Positions 28,517 through 37,241 of a stretch of 51,340 bases of DNA are shown one piece after another. Under the pieces are notes generated by a model. It was not told the origin of the DNA. It worked only from the letters and a program-made list of their open reading frames with translations, and ran no database searches. This DNA comes from Deltaproteobacteria bacterium (GTDB taxonomy: Bacteria > UBA10199 > JADFYH01): the NCBI GenBank assembly GCA_015233135.1, contig JADFYH010000021.1, forward strand, positions 1 to 51,340. The letters run 5' to 3'. Numbering within the stretch: position 1 is the first letter of the stretch; each line of letters starts with the position of its first letter. The position numbers and the translations under genes were made by a program.

Positions 28517-29491
28517 TTACCACCCCAAAACATACGCAAAAATCAGCGGGGCTACAATGGTGGCATCTGATTCCACAATAAATTTTGGGGTGTCTATGCC
28601 CAATTTCCCCCAGGTGATTTTTTCGTTGGGGATGGCGCCCGAATACGATCCATACGACGTGGTTGAATCCGAAATCTGGCAGAAATAGCTCCAGAAGGGC
28701 ACGTCATGCCATTCCAAATCTTGATACATCATGGGGACCACACAGATGGGAAAATCGCCCGCAATGCCACCGCCGATTTGAAAGAATCCCACACCTTTTC
28801 CAGAAGAATTTTTTCGATACCAATCCGACAAACTCACCATGTACTCAATGCCACTCTTCATCGTGGTGGGTTTGATTTCTTCTTTGATTACATAGGAGGC
28901 AAAGATATTTCCAAGGGTGCTGTCTTCCCAACCCCCAACCACAATCGGTAAATTCTTTTCCGCGGCGGCGATCATCCAGCTGTCTTTGGGGTCGATTTGA
29001 TAATATTGTTTCAAGACGCCGCTGTTGATCATCTTGAACATGAATTCATGCGGCAGATGGCGCTGACCCTTGTCATTGGCCTCTTTCCAGAGGGCGTGGA
29101 TGTGTTTTTGCAAACGACGAAAGGCCTCTTCTTCGGGAATACAGGTGTCTGTGACACGGTTGAGGCCTTGTTCCAGAAGTTCCCATTCCTGCTGAGGGCT
29201 GAGGTCACGATAATGGGGCACTCTTTTATAGTGATTGTGCGCCACCAGATTCATCAGATCTTCTTCGAGGTTGGCGCCGGTACAACTGATGATCTGCACT
29301 TTGTCCTGCCGTATCATTTCGGCCAGCGACACCCCCAGTTCGGCCGTACTCATGGCGCCCGCGAGAGAAATCAACATCTTGCCACCTTCTTCCAAATGTT
29401 TTTTGTAGCCTTCAGCAGCATCCACTAGAGCAGCGGCATTGAAGTGACGGTAATGGTGTTTGATGAATTGGGTGATGGGGCTTTGAGTCAT
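28517..29491 (-). CDS. Deoxyhypusine synthase family protein (bacterial, homospermidine synthase-like)
   Basis: A protein of 324 residues with GGAG 7 bases before the ATG. NAD-binding segments of the DHS fold are visible: LISLAGAMSTAELGVSLAEM, IISCTGANLEEDL and FQIGGGIAGDFPICVVPMM. The C-terminal EKITWGKLGIDTPKFIVESDAT matches the region of the catalytic lysine (WGK). Eukaryotic DHS modifies eIF5A, which bacteria lack. Bacterial members have been linked to homospermidine or related polyamine synthesis, so that is the likelier role. No polyamine genes are near. Confidence 0.88.
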   Translation of the reverse strand: MTQSPITQFIKHHYRHFNAAALVDAAEGYKKHLEEGGKMLISLAGAMSTAELGVSLAEMIRQDKVQIISCTGANLEEDLMNLVAHNHYKRVPHYRDLSPQQEWELLEQGLNRVTDTCIPEEEAFRRLQKHIHALWKEANDKGQRHLPHEFMFKMINSGVLKQYYQIDPKDSWMIAAAEKNLPIVVGGWEDSTLGNIFASYVIKEEIKPTTMKSGIEYMVSLSDWYRKNSSGKGVGFFQIGGGIAGDFPICVVPMMYQDLEWHDVPFWSYFCQISDSTTSYGSYSGAIPNEKITWGKLGIDTPKFIVESDATIVAPLIFAYVLGW

Positions 29492-29509
29492 AGTGTTTCT
29501 CCAGTTGTC

Positions 29510-29560
29510 TACCTCACCCCGGCCCTCTCCTACTCTAGGAGAGGGTTAGGGTGAGGTGGA
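29510..29560. repeat. REP-like palindrome before the Pel locus
   Basis: cctcaccccggccctctcctactctaggagagggttagggtgagg: an extended palindrome with an inner stem (ccctctcct/aggagaggg) and an outer stem (cctcaccc/gggtgagg). It lies between divergently transcribed genes and has no T-run. Confidence 0.8.
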
Positions 29561-29585
29561 AATCTCCTAAGTATTTTTCCTTTCA

Positions 29586-29614
29586 TTGACAAGTGATTCT
29601 CTTTCACCAATGAT
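29586..29614 (+). promoter_or_regulatory. Possible promoter of the Pel locus
   Basis: A perfect TTGACA (29586-29591), a 17-base spacer and aatgat (29609-29614; 4 of 6 matches to TATAAT). If real, transcription would begin only a few bases before the ATG at 29625, giving an almost leaderless mRNA and excluding the GGAG at 29617. That conflict keeps confidence low. Confidence 0.3.
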
Positions 29615-29624
29615 TTGGAGCATT

Positions 29625-31496
29625 ATGCAAATAAATATCCGGCTTTTATTGCTCTGTGACGATGCTCTGAGCTGTCGCGAAATTACTCAAAGCTTAAAGG
29701 ACAGGCATTCGTTTTTGAATGAGGTTCAACTCTTTCAGGTGGCTCATTTTTCTGAAGCCTTTGCCCTTTTGGAATCGAATGCCATCGATGTTGCCCTCCT
29801 CGATTTGAATTTGAAGGGTTTTCAAGGCCTGGAGACCTTAAGGCTTTTTCGTGAAAATTTTAAAACCATCCCCGTGATTGTCCTGAGTGCCTTGCACGAT
29901 GAGGCTACTCCAAAACGGGCCTTGGAAGAAGGGGCCCAGGATTATTTAATCAAGGGGACCCTCGACTCACGCCTGCTAGCCAAGTCTATGACCTATGCCA
30001 TCGAGAGAGCCCGTTTATTGAATAATTTGGAAAATTCGAGTGAAGAGCGTTTTCATTACATGATTGATCAGAGTGCGGATGGCTTGATCGTCATCGATGA
30101 AGCCCATGTGGTGAAATTTCTCAATCCGGCGGCAGAACTGCTGTTGCGACATCCCAAACATAAAATTTTAGGAAGACAATTGGGCTTTCCTCTTACTGAA
30201 AATCAGAACACCAAATTGGAAATTCCGCTTCCCGATGGCGAAAAAAAAATCGCGGAAGTACAAGTGGCGCAGATCGAGTGGGAAAATAAAAAGGCCTTTC
30301 TGCTTTCTATAACGGATGTGACCGAGTTGATGCGGCTGGAACAGATGCGTTCCGAGGTCAAAGAACGTCGCAGACTGGATAAACTGAAAGACGATTTTAT
30401 TTCCACGGTTTCTCATGAATTGCGAACTCCTCTCACGATCGTCAAAGCGGCTATTAGCAATTTGAAAGATGGAGTGGTGGGGGAATTGACTGAGAAACAA
30501 AAGAGGGTGTTGGATATTACCAATCGGAATGTAGACCGCTTGGCGAGGCTCATCAACGATTTGCTGGATCTTTCTCGTTTGGAATCGGGCTTTGCAAAGA
30601 TGAATCGCAGGCGTCTCAATTTGTTGCCCATTCTTCAAGAGGTTCTGCAGAGCTTTCAAACTGTGGCAAAAGAAAAAAATATCATCCTCGAAGCCTTTTT
30701 GCCTCCACACATTCCCATGGTCTATGCAGATCCCGATTTACTGAGTCAGGTGCTGCATAATTTAATGAACAATGCCCTGCGTTTTGCCAAAGAAAAAATA
30801 ATACTGCGGGCGGTAAAGCTCGACCGCGAGGATTTGCGCATCAACATCGAGGATGATGGTCCGGGGATAGAAAAAAATCAGTTGGCCAATTTGTTCAACA
30901 AGTTTGTACAGGTCAATCGACCGGTGGGAGGAGAAGGCTACAAAGGGACGGGATTGGGACTGGTCATCTGCAAAGAAATTTTGGAACATCACAATGGCCA
31001 GATAGGGGTGGATAGTTTTGTGGGCATGGGAAGCTGTTTTTATTTTACCTTGCCCAAGTACGAAGAAGAGGTGGATTACGAAGTGGCCTTGCAAGGAGCA
31101 TTGAAAGATGCGGAGGAGAGAAATAAAAAAGTTTCTTTGCTGGTGCTTCGTGTTTCTAACCTTGAAGAAATCAGGCTCGTTTGTGATGCGGAACAAATCG
31201 ATGGTTTCATGAGCGAAGTAGAGGAGTGCCTGCAAAGCGAGGTGTTACGCCGTGAGGACAGGTTAATCTCACATCCTTTAAAGGCCTTTGTTCTTGTGGT
31301 GGCCGAAACCGCCTTGCTGGGGGCCACTTCGCTTCGAGTGCGGATGGAAAAAGAATTGAATAAAATTAAGTTGTTTAGTCAGGAGGGCCCCGTAAGGCCT
31401 GAATTTAAAATAGGCATTGCGGTTTATCCCGACGATACCCAGGAGCTGCCTCAGCTATTGGACCTTGCACAGCGTTCTTCCAAGGAGTCTGTATGA
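29625..31496 (+). CDS. Hybrid sensor kinase: receiver-PAS-HisKA-HATPase-degenerate GGDEF
   Basis: A protein of 623 residues from the ATG at 29625, chosen because the receiver fold starts there (INIRLLLLCDD). Order: receiver with phosphoacceptor D60 (VALLDLNLKG); PAS about 145-235 (DQSADGLIVIDEAHVVKFLN); HisKA with H264 (STVSHELRTPLTIVK); HATPase with LMNNALRFA, DDGPGIEKNQ and GYKGTGLGLVICKEI; then about 120 residues shaped like a GGDEF domain (FKIGIAVYPDDTQELPQLLDLA) but lacking the GGDEF signature, so no cyclase activity is expected. There are no membrane helices, so it is cytoplasmic. It overlaps the next response regulator by 4 bases and opens the Pel locus, so it probably controls Pel production. 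Confidence 0.85.
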   Translation: MQINIRLLLLCDDALSCREITQSLKDRHSFLNEVQLFQVAHFSEAFALLESNAIDVALLDLNLKGFQGLETLRLFRENFKTIPVIVLSALHDEATPKRALEEGAQDYLIKGTLDSRLLAKSMTYAIERARLLNNLENSSEERFHYMIDQSADGLIVIDEAHVVKFLNPAAELLLRHPKHKILGRQLGFPLTENQNTKLEIPLPDGEKKIAEVQVAQIEWENKKAFLLSITDVTELMRLEQMRSEVKERRRLDKLKDDFISTVSHELRTPLTIVKAAISNLKDGVVGELTEKQKRVLDITNRNVDRLARLINDLLDLSRLESGFAKMNRRRLNLLPILQEVLQSFQTVAKEKNIILEAFLPPHIPMVYADPDLLSQVLHNLMNNALRFAKEKIILRAVKLDREDLRINIEDDGPGIEKNQLANLFNKFVQVNRPVGGEGYKGTGLGLVICKEILEHHNGQIGVDSFVGMGSCFYFTLPKYEEEVDYEVALQGALKDAEERNKKVSLLVLRVSNLEEIRLVCDAEQIDGFMSEVEECLQSEVLRREDRLISHPLKAFVLVVAETALLGATSLRVRMEKELNKIKLFSQEGPVRPEFKIGIAVYPDDTQELPQLLDLAQRSSKESV

Positions 31497-31864
31497 AAAA
31501 AATATTGATCATTGATGATGAAAGAGAACTTACCGAACTCATGAAAGACAGGCTAGAACTCGAAGGCTTTGAAGTGAGCTGTGCCTACGATGGAGTAGAA
31601 GGTTTGCTTCTTGCGACCCAAGAAAAGCCGGAGCTTATTTTACTCGATTTGCTCATCCCAAAAATGGATGGGCAGCAGGTGTACCAAACGCTCAAAAAAA
31701 ATACCCAGACGGCTTCTATTCGGGTGATAGTTTTTACTGCAAACAATAAGGCTTTTGATACCTATTGGGAAAAAGAAGTGGGGGCTTTTAATTATCTTGT
31801 GAAGCCTTTTGATTTTAATCAGTTGCTGCGTCGCATTCGTGGAGAGAGGAGAAGAGGGGAGTGA
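31493..31864 (+). CDS. Stand-alone response regulator receiver
   Basis: 123 residues, one receiver domain: acidic pocket IIDDERE, phosphoacceptor D52 in LILLDLLIPKMDG, conserved Thr in VIVFTANN and Lys in YLVKPFD. No output domain. It overlaps the kinase gene by 4 bases and is its likely partner. It would act by protein contact, perhaps with Pel components, since it has no DNA-binding domain. Confidence 0.92.
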   Translation: MKKILIIDDERELTELMKDRLELEGFEVSCAYDGVEGLLLATQEKPELILLDLLIPKMDGQQVYQTLKKNTQTASIRVIVFTANNKAFDTYWEKEVGAFNYLVKPFDFNQLLRRIRGERRRGE

Positions 31865-31884
31865 GGCTTAGTCTTGGTCTTGCG

Positions 31885-32034
31885 CGATTTTATAAATATT
31901 TCCCGTTTTTTGTAGGGGCGGTGCCTCTGTGCCCGCCCGCAGATGGATGTGCTTTGAATCCAATTGAAAAGCAAAATCATGGGCGGGCACAGAGGCACCG
32001 CCCCTACAGGATTTTAAATATTATTATAAAATCG
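31885..32034. repeat. 150-bp palindrome before pelA
   Basis: The inner arms 31911-31938 and 31981-32008 are perfect 28-base reverse complements (tgtaggggcggtgcctctgt on the left arm). The outer arms, 31885-31901 and 32016-32034, are also nearly complementary (cgattttataaatattt). The 42-base centre is unpaired. It lies between the response regulator and the pelA ATG at 32041 and differs in sequence from the C/G-run palindromes elsewhere. It is probably a small non-autonomous insertion, with possible effect on pelA expression. Confidence 0.85.
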
Positions 32035-32040
32035 TGTAAA

Positions 32041-34104
32041 ATGAATTGCTTGAGTTTACTTTTCTTTTCCCTCTTCTTTTTCTCCCCCAACACCGCAGAA
32101 AGCCAGGAGATCCACGAAATCCCCCGCCGTGTGCTTATTTTTTATGACACCGCGCAAACTCAAGATCCCTTTTTTAATTCCTTTCATCAGCAAGCCGAGG
32201 TCTGGCTGAATCATCTAGGTCTGCAGGCCTATTACTGGCGCAGTGATTGGCCACTTCCCAGCCCGGCGCATATGGAGGGGGTGAGGGGGATTGTGACCTG
32301 GTTTAAGCGTGCCAAGGTTTTTGCGGAACCGGCTGCTTATTGCCATTGGATCAAAGATCAAATGCAGCAGGGAAGAAAATGGATTATTTGGGAAGAGTTG
32401 GGTTTTGCCGAACAAGGTCCAAAACCTTTGGCTACCGAGTGTGTAGAGGCCTTGCAGGAGCTGGGTTTGCAGTACGGCGGGGAATTTAGCGATAATACTT
32501 ATTTTTGGGAGCTGCTGAAAAAAAATCCGGAATGGGCTGAGTTTGAGCGGCCTTTGAAACTGACCGATTCTCTCACCTATAACCTTTTTAAACCGGTCCG
32601 TAGAGATTTAAACGTCTACCTTTCCATCCAAAGAAGAGATTTGGAGCAAAGCGAATCGGTAATGATAATGACCTCCCCCAAGGGGGGCTTTGTCCAAAAC
32701 TCTTATGTGAGGGCCGTTAGCCCCGATCAGACCCAGATTCAGTGGAGGCTCAACCCTTATCTCTTTTTCAATGAGGCCCTTCAAATGCAGGGTTTGCCAC
32801 GTCCCGATGTGACAACACAAAATGGAAAACGTCTCTTTTTATCAAATATTGACGGGGATGGAATTTTTAATGCCTCTCAAAAAAAAGAAAATGCCTATTC
32901 GGGTGAAGTGATTTTGGAAGACATCCTGAAAAAATATCCCCAGTTGCCCATTTCGACTTCTCTCATTGTGGGCTACCTTGATCTACTCAGCTATCAGACC
33001 CCACGCATTCAGGAGCTGTACAAAAATATATTAAGTCTTCCCAATACCGAAGTGGTGGCCCATGCCTACTCCCATCCTCTGGTTTGGGATAAAGGAAAGC
33101 TTTCTTTGGAAGTACCCCACTATCAGTTTGATCCCGTGCAGGAAGTGTCTCGCGCCCAGAGCCGCCTGGATGGATACCTGCAACAAAATCATATTTCCAA
33201 AAAAGTAAGTCTTTTCAGTTGGAGTGGAAATTCTCTCCCTCAGGAAAATGCGCTGAAAACTACCTATGATTTGGGTCTGAAAAATATCAATGGGGGAATG
33301 ACTCGCTTTGATGCCCTGCACAAGAGTTATGCCTATCTTTATCCCTTGGGAATCTTCAGAGGGCCTTATCTGCAGGTCTATTCCCCTTCGAGTAATGAAA
33401 ATGTGTATACAAATTTATGGCAGGGCCCTTTTTATGGTTTTAGAGATTTAAGACTTCTCTGGGATCGCAGCGAAAATCCAATTCGACTCAAACCCCTCAT
33501 GCTTTATTATCATTATTATAGTGGCGAAAGGCTGGCCTCTCTCAAGGTGCTGCAAGAACTTTACGAGGATGCCTTAAGCCAGGAGCCTTTTCCTCTATTT
33601 ACTTCTGAATACGTGGCAGAGGTTCAAGATTTTTTTTCAACGCAACTCAAGCAAGTGTCTGCCAGCAGCTTTGAAATCAATACTCAGGGGGCTTTAAAGA
33701 CGATTCGCTTCGACCACGAAAAAAGAAATATAGATCTCAAACAATCGAAGGGGATTTTGGGCTTTGGCCATTTTCAAGATAATCTCTACGTTTGGTTGAA
33801 CGAAGATTTAAATCACTTGCTGGTGCTGGATGCCAAAGAACAAGCGCTGCCTTATTTGCTGGATTCCAACGCAAAGATAAAATCTTTTCGAGCGACAAGC
33901 TCGCAGATTGAATTCGACGCCCAAGGCTGGCTGAGTCCAAAAATTCGTCTAGCGGGACTGGAAAAAAATAAAAAATTTATCTTGGAAGAGGAGCATGAAA
34001 CGAGACCTGTGGAAAGTGATGGCCAGGGTCAGGTGACTTTAGCGTTAACAAATAATATTCAAAACAGGTTTGTCCATGTCCGTCTCTTACCCCAGACTTT
34101 CTAA
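32041..34104 (+). CDS. pelA: PelA-like polysaccharide deacetylase
   Basis: A protein of 687 residues from the ATG at 32041, where a signal peptide begins (MNCLSLLFFSLFFFSP); the longer frame upstream is the palindrome. A Rossmann-like domain (RRVLIFYDTAQTQDPF to about 240) precedes a deacetylase domain with NIDGDGIFN (D271, D273) and VVAHAYSHP (H341, H345), the same D-x-D and H-x3-H arrangement as Pseudomonas PelA. A beta-rich C-terminal domain follows. In Pel systems PelA deacetylates the polymer in the periplasm. The N-terminal glycoside hydrolase domain of Pseudomonas PelA (about 950 residues) is absent. The gene overlaps pelB. Confidence 0.87.
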   Translation: MNCLSLLFFSLFFFSPNTAESQEIHEIPRRVLIFYDTAQTQDPFFNSFHQQAEVWLNHLGLQAYYWRSDWPLPSPAHMEGVRGIVTWFKRAKVFAEPAAYCHWIKDQMQQGRKWIIWEELGFAEQGPKPLATECVEALQELGLQYGGEFSDNTYFWELLKKNPEWAEFERPLKLTDSLTYNLFKPVRRDLNVYLSIQRRDLEQSESVMIMTSPKGGFVQNSYVRAVSPDQTQIQWRLNPYLFFNEALQMQGLPRPDVTTQNGKRLFLSNIDGDGIFNASQKKENAYSGEVILEDILKKYPQLPISTSLIVGYLDLLSYQTPRIQELYKNILSLPNTEVVAHAYSHPLVWDKGKLSLEVPHYQFDPVQEVSRAQSRLDGYLQQNHISKKVSLFSWSGNSLPQENALKTTYDLGLKNINGGMTRFDALHKSYAYLYPLGIFRGPYLQVYSPSSNENVYTNLWQGPFYGFRDLRLLWDRSENPIRLKPLMLYYHYYSGERLASLKVLQELYEDALSQEPFPLFTSEYVAEVQDFFSTQLKQVSASSFEINTQGALKTIRFDHEKRNIDLKQSKGILGFGHFQDNLYVWLNEDLNHLLVLDAKEQALPYLLDSNAKIKSFRATSSQIEFDAQGWLSPKIRLAGLEKNKKFILEEEHETRPVESDGQGQVTLALTNNIQNRFVHVRLLPQTF

Positions 34105-36874
34105 AATCAGGATTCTGCTATTGTTTGTGGCCTTTGCGGGGCTCGCTTATTTCCTCTATCCGCGCGATCTTTTTTTGGCCCGGCTGTATGAACAGAATGA
34201 ATCTTACGTCCGTGCCGAAAAATATTACAGTCAATATTTGGAAAACCACCCCGCCAATAAGAATATCGCTCTCAAACTTCTTTCGCTTTACGAGCGCATA
34301 GGTACGCCTGAAAAAGCCAAGCCCTACTTGGAGCGGCTGATTGCGATTCGCTATAAAGATTGGGATTTAGCGCAAGTCTATTTGAATTATCTGGATGAAC
34401 AAAATTTGAGAGAAGAGGCTTTTCAATCACGTTTAAAAATAGCGCGAGAGTTTAAGGAAGATAAACAGATTCCTAAACGAAAAATCGAGACACTGCTTGA
34501 AGACGCCCTGCAATATGCGCTCTGGGAACAAAAGACGGACGAGGCTTATAGCATTTTGGGAGAGCTTGTTCAAATAGGTTCCAAGCCCGAAGATTACCTC
34601 AGTCTGCTTTTACAACTAGATCAGGGTTTGAAAAAAACCGGGGCTTTAATCGCCCGGCTTGAAAAAGGGATAGCACAAGATCCAAACAACGAAAATTTAC
34701 AGGAAGATCTCATTCAAATTTATCGAGTGATTGGAGAAGAGGAAAAAGCCTGGACTTTGACGGAGACCCTGCTGCAAAAAAAACCGAAGGCCTTGAACGG
34801 GTTGAAACTGGCCTATCATCTGGCAGAAAAAAGACAAAATTCGGAAAAGCAAATGGAGTTGGCCCAAAGGATAGAGGCGCTTCCTGATCTGAGTGAAGAG
34901 GATAAAAAAGATTTTGGACATATTCTGGCCTCGCTTTTTCTACAAGCGGGAAAGTTGGAACAGGCGCTGATTTATCTCAACCAGCTTTTGCAGAGTTATC
35001 CTCAAGATCAAAGTTTGTGGAAAGATAAAATTGCCCTTCTTTCAAAGCAAAAAAAATGGGATCTCTTTTTCCCCTTCATTGAAGAATATCAAAAACATTT
35101 TCCGGAGGATGCTGAAGTTCAGCCACTTTTATTTCAGGTTTATCTTTATGAGCTCAAGGACTCTCAGAAGCTCGATTTTTATCTTGGCTTTTTAAGCGCC
35201 CATCCCGATTTAAAGCGAGCACAAGAGCTGGCCTATTTTTATCAGAATACAAACCCAGATCTTTTTGAAAAAGCACTTTTAGGATTGGAGAAAATTTTTC
35301 CGAAAAATACCTTGTGGCTGGAGCTTCGCTATCAGAAGGCCTTGCAGGAGAAGAAAGAAACCCTGGCTTTGGAAGTATTACTCAAAATTGAAAGTAAGCG
35401 CCCTTTGAGGGCTGAGGAGCTTGAGGCGATGGCAAGTCTTTATTACGACCTTGGAAACCACGCGCAGAGCCTAAACACCTTCGAAAAACTGGCGCAGCTT
35501 CGACCGACTGCTGCGACCTATAAAAAAGTGGGGCTTGAATTTTACTATGTCCATCAACTGACAAAAGCCAAAGACTATCTGCAAAAGGCCTTCTTGAAAG
35601 CGCCTCAAGATGCCAGTCTGGCTTATTATTTGTCTGAAATCAGTCTAGAACAGAAGAATAAAAAAGAATTTCTCAGTTATGCCCAAAAAAGTAAGGGGCT
35701 TTTTGAAAAACAAAAAAATAAGACGCCCGAAGAACAGAAGCAACAATGGACCTTACAACTGCGTGTCGACCTGGAAACTAAAAACTTCAAAAAGGCCTAT
35801 GTAGCATTGAAGAGCGATCGCGAAAAAAATCCGTCTGGTTTTCTGTATAAAAAAGATCTGGCCTACGTGGCCTTCACTTTAAAAGATTACCAAGAGGCCG
35901 CAGTGTTATTGAAAGAGCTTGATCCCAAACATCAGGATCCTGAACTGAAAGATTTGCATCGCGGTTTGCAAGAGGCCTTTTCTCCCAAGCTCTCCACTTA
36001 TTTTGAACTCACTCATTTGGGGGATGCCGTCCTTTATAGCGGGCATTTACAGCATCGTCAGCCTTTGAGCGCCTCGTTTTCCCTTTTGTCTCAATTGCAA
36101 GTCGGTCACTATCATATTGCTAGTTCCAATTTGAGTGGAGAGTTTAGCAGCCTCTCCACGGCCCTGGAGAAACGTTTCTTTCCCTACAAGCTCCAGACCG
36201 GTTTAGAGTTGGGCCTAAGCGAAGCACGCACTGTTGTTTCGCCCTGGTTAGAATTTGATTTTGAGCCTCATCCCTCTTACGGGCTGAGTTTTTTTTATCA
36301 AAATCATAAACTCAAAACGGATTTACCGGTTTCCATTATAGAGGGGAATCTGCAGGATGAGTGGAAGATCCGTCAGCAAGGAAATGTAAAAGACAAATTG
36401 CTTTGGAGTCTGGAGCTTGAAGCAAATCGACAAGTTTTGAAGACGGGTGAAAAGAGTGGAGGTTATGAAGTGATCCCCTCCTTACAATGGGTGTTTTTTC
36501 AAAAACCTTTTTTAAGTTTGGGGTATCAATATCAATGGGCCGAACAGAAAGGGGCGGATTTTCTACTCAAAGTTCCCTTGATAGAGCGTCTCAATATGCA
36601 TACTCTCAATTTAAACTACTCCCAAAGCTGGGGCGATCAATTAAAAGTGGACGCCAATTTTTTTATAGGGGAAGATTTTAGCCGGCATCTACACGCCTTT
36701 GCGGGTGATCTTTGGGGTGTACAAACTCAAGTGCTGTATGCTCCCACTCATGCACTCGATCTATTTGCCCGCTATCAATATGCGCAAGAGGCAAATCAGG
36801 CGAATGTGGGGCATTCTCATCAGGCACAAATAGGATTAACTTTCTACTGGGGTTTCTATGGCAAGCGAAGGTAA
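34076..36874 (+). CDS. pelB: PelB-like TPR scaffold and outer-membrane beta-barrel
   Basis: A protein of 932 residues from the ATG at 34076 (a TTG two codons earlier is also possible). The N-terminal membrane helix (IRILLLFVAFAGLAYFLYP) is followed by many TPR-like repeats (for example YYSQYLENHPANKNIALKLL and LNTFEKLAQLRPTAATYKKV). The last ~290 residues alternate polar/hydrophobic with aromatic ends (LGYQYQWAEQKG, LFARYQYAQEA, QIGLTFYWGF), typical of an outer-membrane barrel. PelB exports the polymer and its TPRs hold PelA. The end overlaps the next gene by 17 bases, adding YGKRR after the terminal aromatic strand. Confidence 0.87.
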   Translation: MSVSYPRLSKIRILLLFVAFAGLAYFLYPRDLFLARLYEQNESYVRAEKYYSQYLENHPANKNIALKLLSLYERIGTPEKAKPYLERLIAIRYKDWDLAQVYLNYLDEQNLREEAFQSRLKIAREFKEDKQIPKRKIETLLEDALQYALWEQKTDEAYSILGELVQIGSKPEDYLSLLLQLDQGLKKTGALIARLEKGIAQDPNNENLQEDLIQIYRVIGEEEKAWTLTETLLQKKPKALNGLKLAYHLAEKRQNSEKQMELAQRIEALPDLSEEDKKDFGHILASLFLQAGKLEQALIYLNQLLQSYPQDQSLWKDKIALLSKQKKWDLFFPFIEEYQKHFPEDAEVQPLLFQVYLYELKDSQKLDFYLGFLSAHPDLKRAQELAYFYQNTNPDLFEKALLGLEKIFPKNTLWLELRYQKALQEKKETLALEVLLKIESKRPLRAEELEAMASLYYDLGNHAQSLNTFEKLAQLRPTAATYKKVGLEFYYVHQLTKAKDYLQKAFLKAPQDASLAYYLSEISLEQKNKKEFLSYAQKSKGLFEKQKNKTPEEQKQQWTLQLRVDLETKNFKKAYVALKSDREKNPSGFLYKKDLAYVAFTLKDYQEAAVLLKELDPKHQDPELKDLHRGLQEAFSPKLSTYFELTHLGDAVLYSGHLQHRQPLSASFSLLSQLQVGHYHIASSNLSGEFSSLSTALEKRFFPYKLQTGLELGLSEARTVVSPWLEFDFEPHPSYGLSFFYQNHKLKTDLPVSIIEGNLQDEWKIRQQGNVKDKLLWSLELEANRQVLKTGEKSGGYEVIPSLQWVFFQKPFLSLGYQYQWAEQKGADFLLKVPLIERLNMHTLNLNYSQSWGDQLKVDANFFIGEDFSRHLHAFAGDLWGVQTQVLYAPTHALDLFARYQYAQEANQANVGHSHQAQIGLTFYWGFYGKRR

Positions 36875-37232
36875 AAAAATTTTAATTATAGATGATGAAC
36901 CCGATTTTACCGAGTTGGCAGCCACCATGTTGGGCTTCCACGGTTTCCAGATGACTGCGGTGAATGATCCCTTGAGGGTAGAGAATACCATCGACCAGCA
37001 TCCATTTGACTTGATTGTGACGGATCTCATGATGCCGGGCCTGGATGGTTTTAAACTTATTAAAAAAATTCGATCCCGGGTCTCTTATCAGCAAACTCCC
37101 TTGATTGTGTTGACGGCAAAAATAATAAGCGATGAAGAACGAAAATTTTTATTAAATCATCAGGTTCAAGTCGTCTCAAAACCTTTTCATCCTCATCAAT
37201 TGGTAGAGCAGATTCGGAAGTTGTTAGTGTAG
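36858..37232 (+). CDS. Second stand-alone response regulator receiver
   Basis: 124 residues, one receiver domain: IIDDEPD pocket, D56 in LIVTDLMMPGLDGF, Thr in IVLTAK and Lys in VVSKPFHPHQ. No output domain. It is embedded between pelB and pelD, where Pseudomonas has pelC. A role in signal transfer to the inner-membrane Pel complex is plausible given the kinase at 29625. Confidence 0.92.
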   Translation: MASEGKKILIIDDEPDFTELAATMLGFHGFQMTAVNDPLRVENTIDQHPFDLIVTDLMMPGLDGFKLIKKIRSRVSYQQTPLIVLTAKIISDEERKFLLNHQVQVVSKPFHPHQLVEQIRKLLV

Positions 37233-37241
37233 TTTATTCAT

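Noticed and set aside
30168-30710. Minus-strand frame opposite the sensor kinase
   Set aside because: It is a shadow of the HisKA region, whose plus-strand reading has clear motifs.
31861-32040. N-terminal extension of pelA
   Set aside because: The frame is open through the palindrome, but the signal peptide begins at 32041 and the upstream part reads as non-coding.
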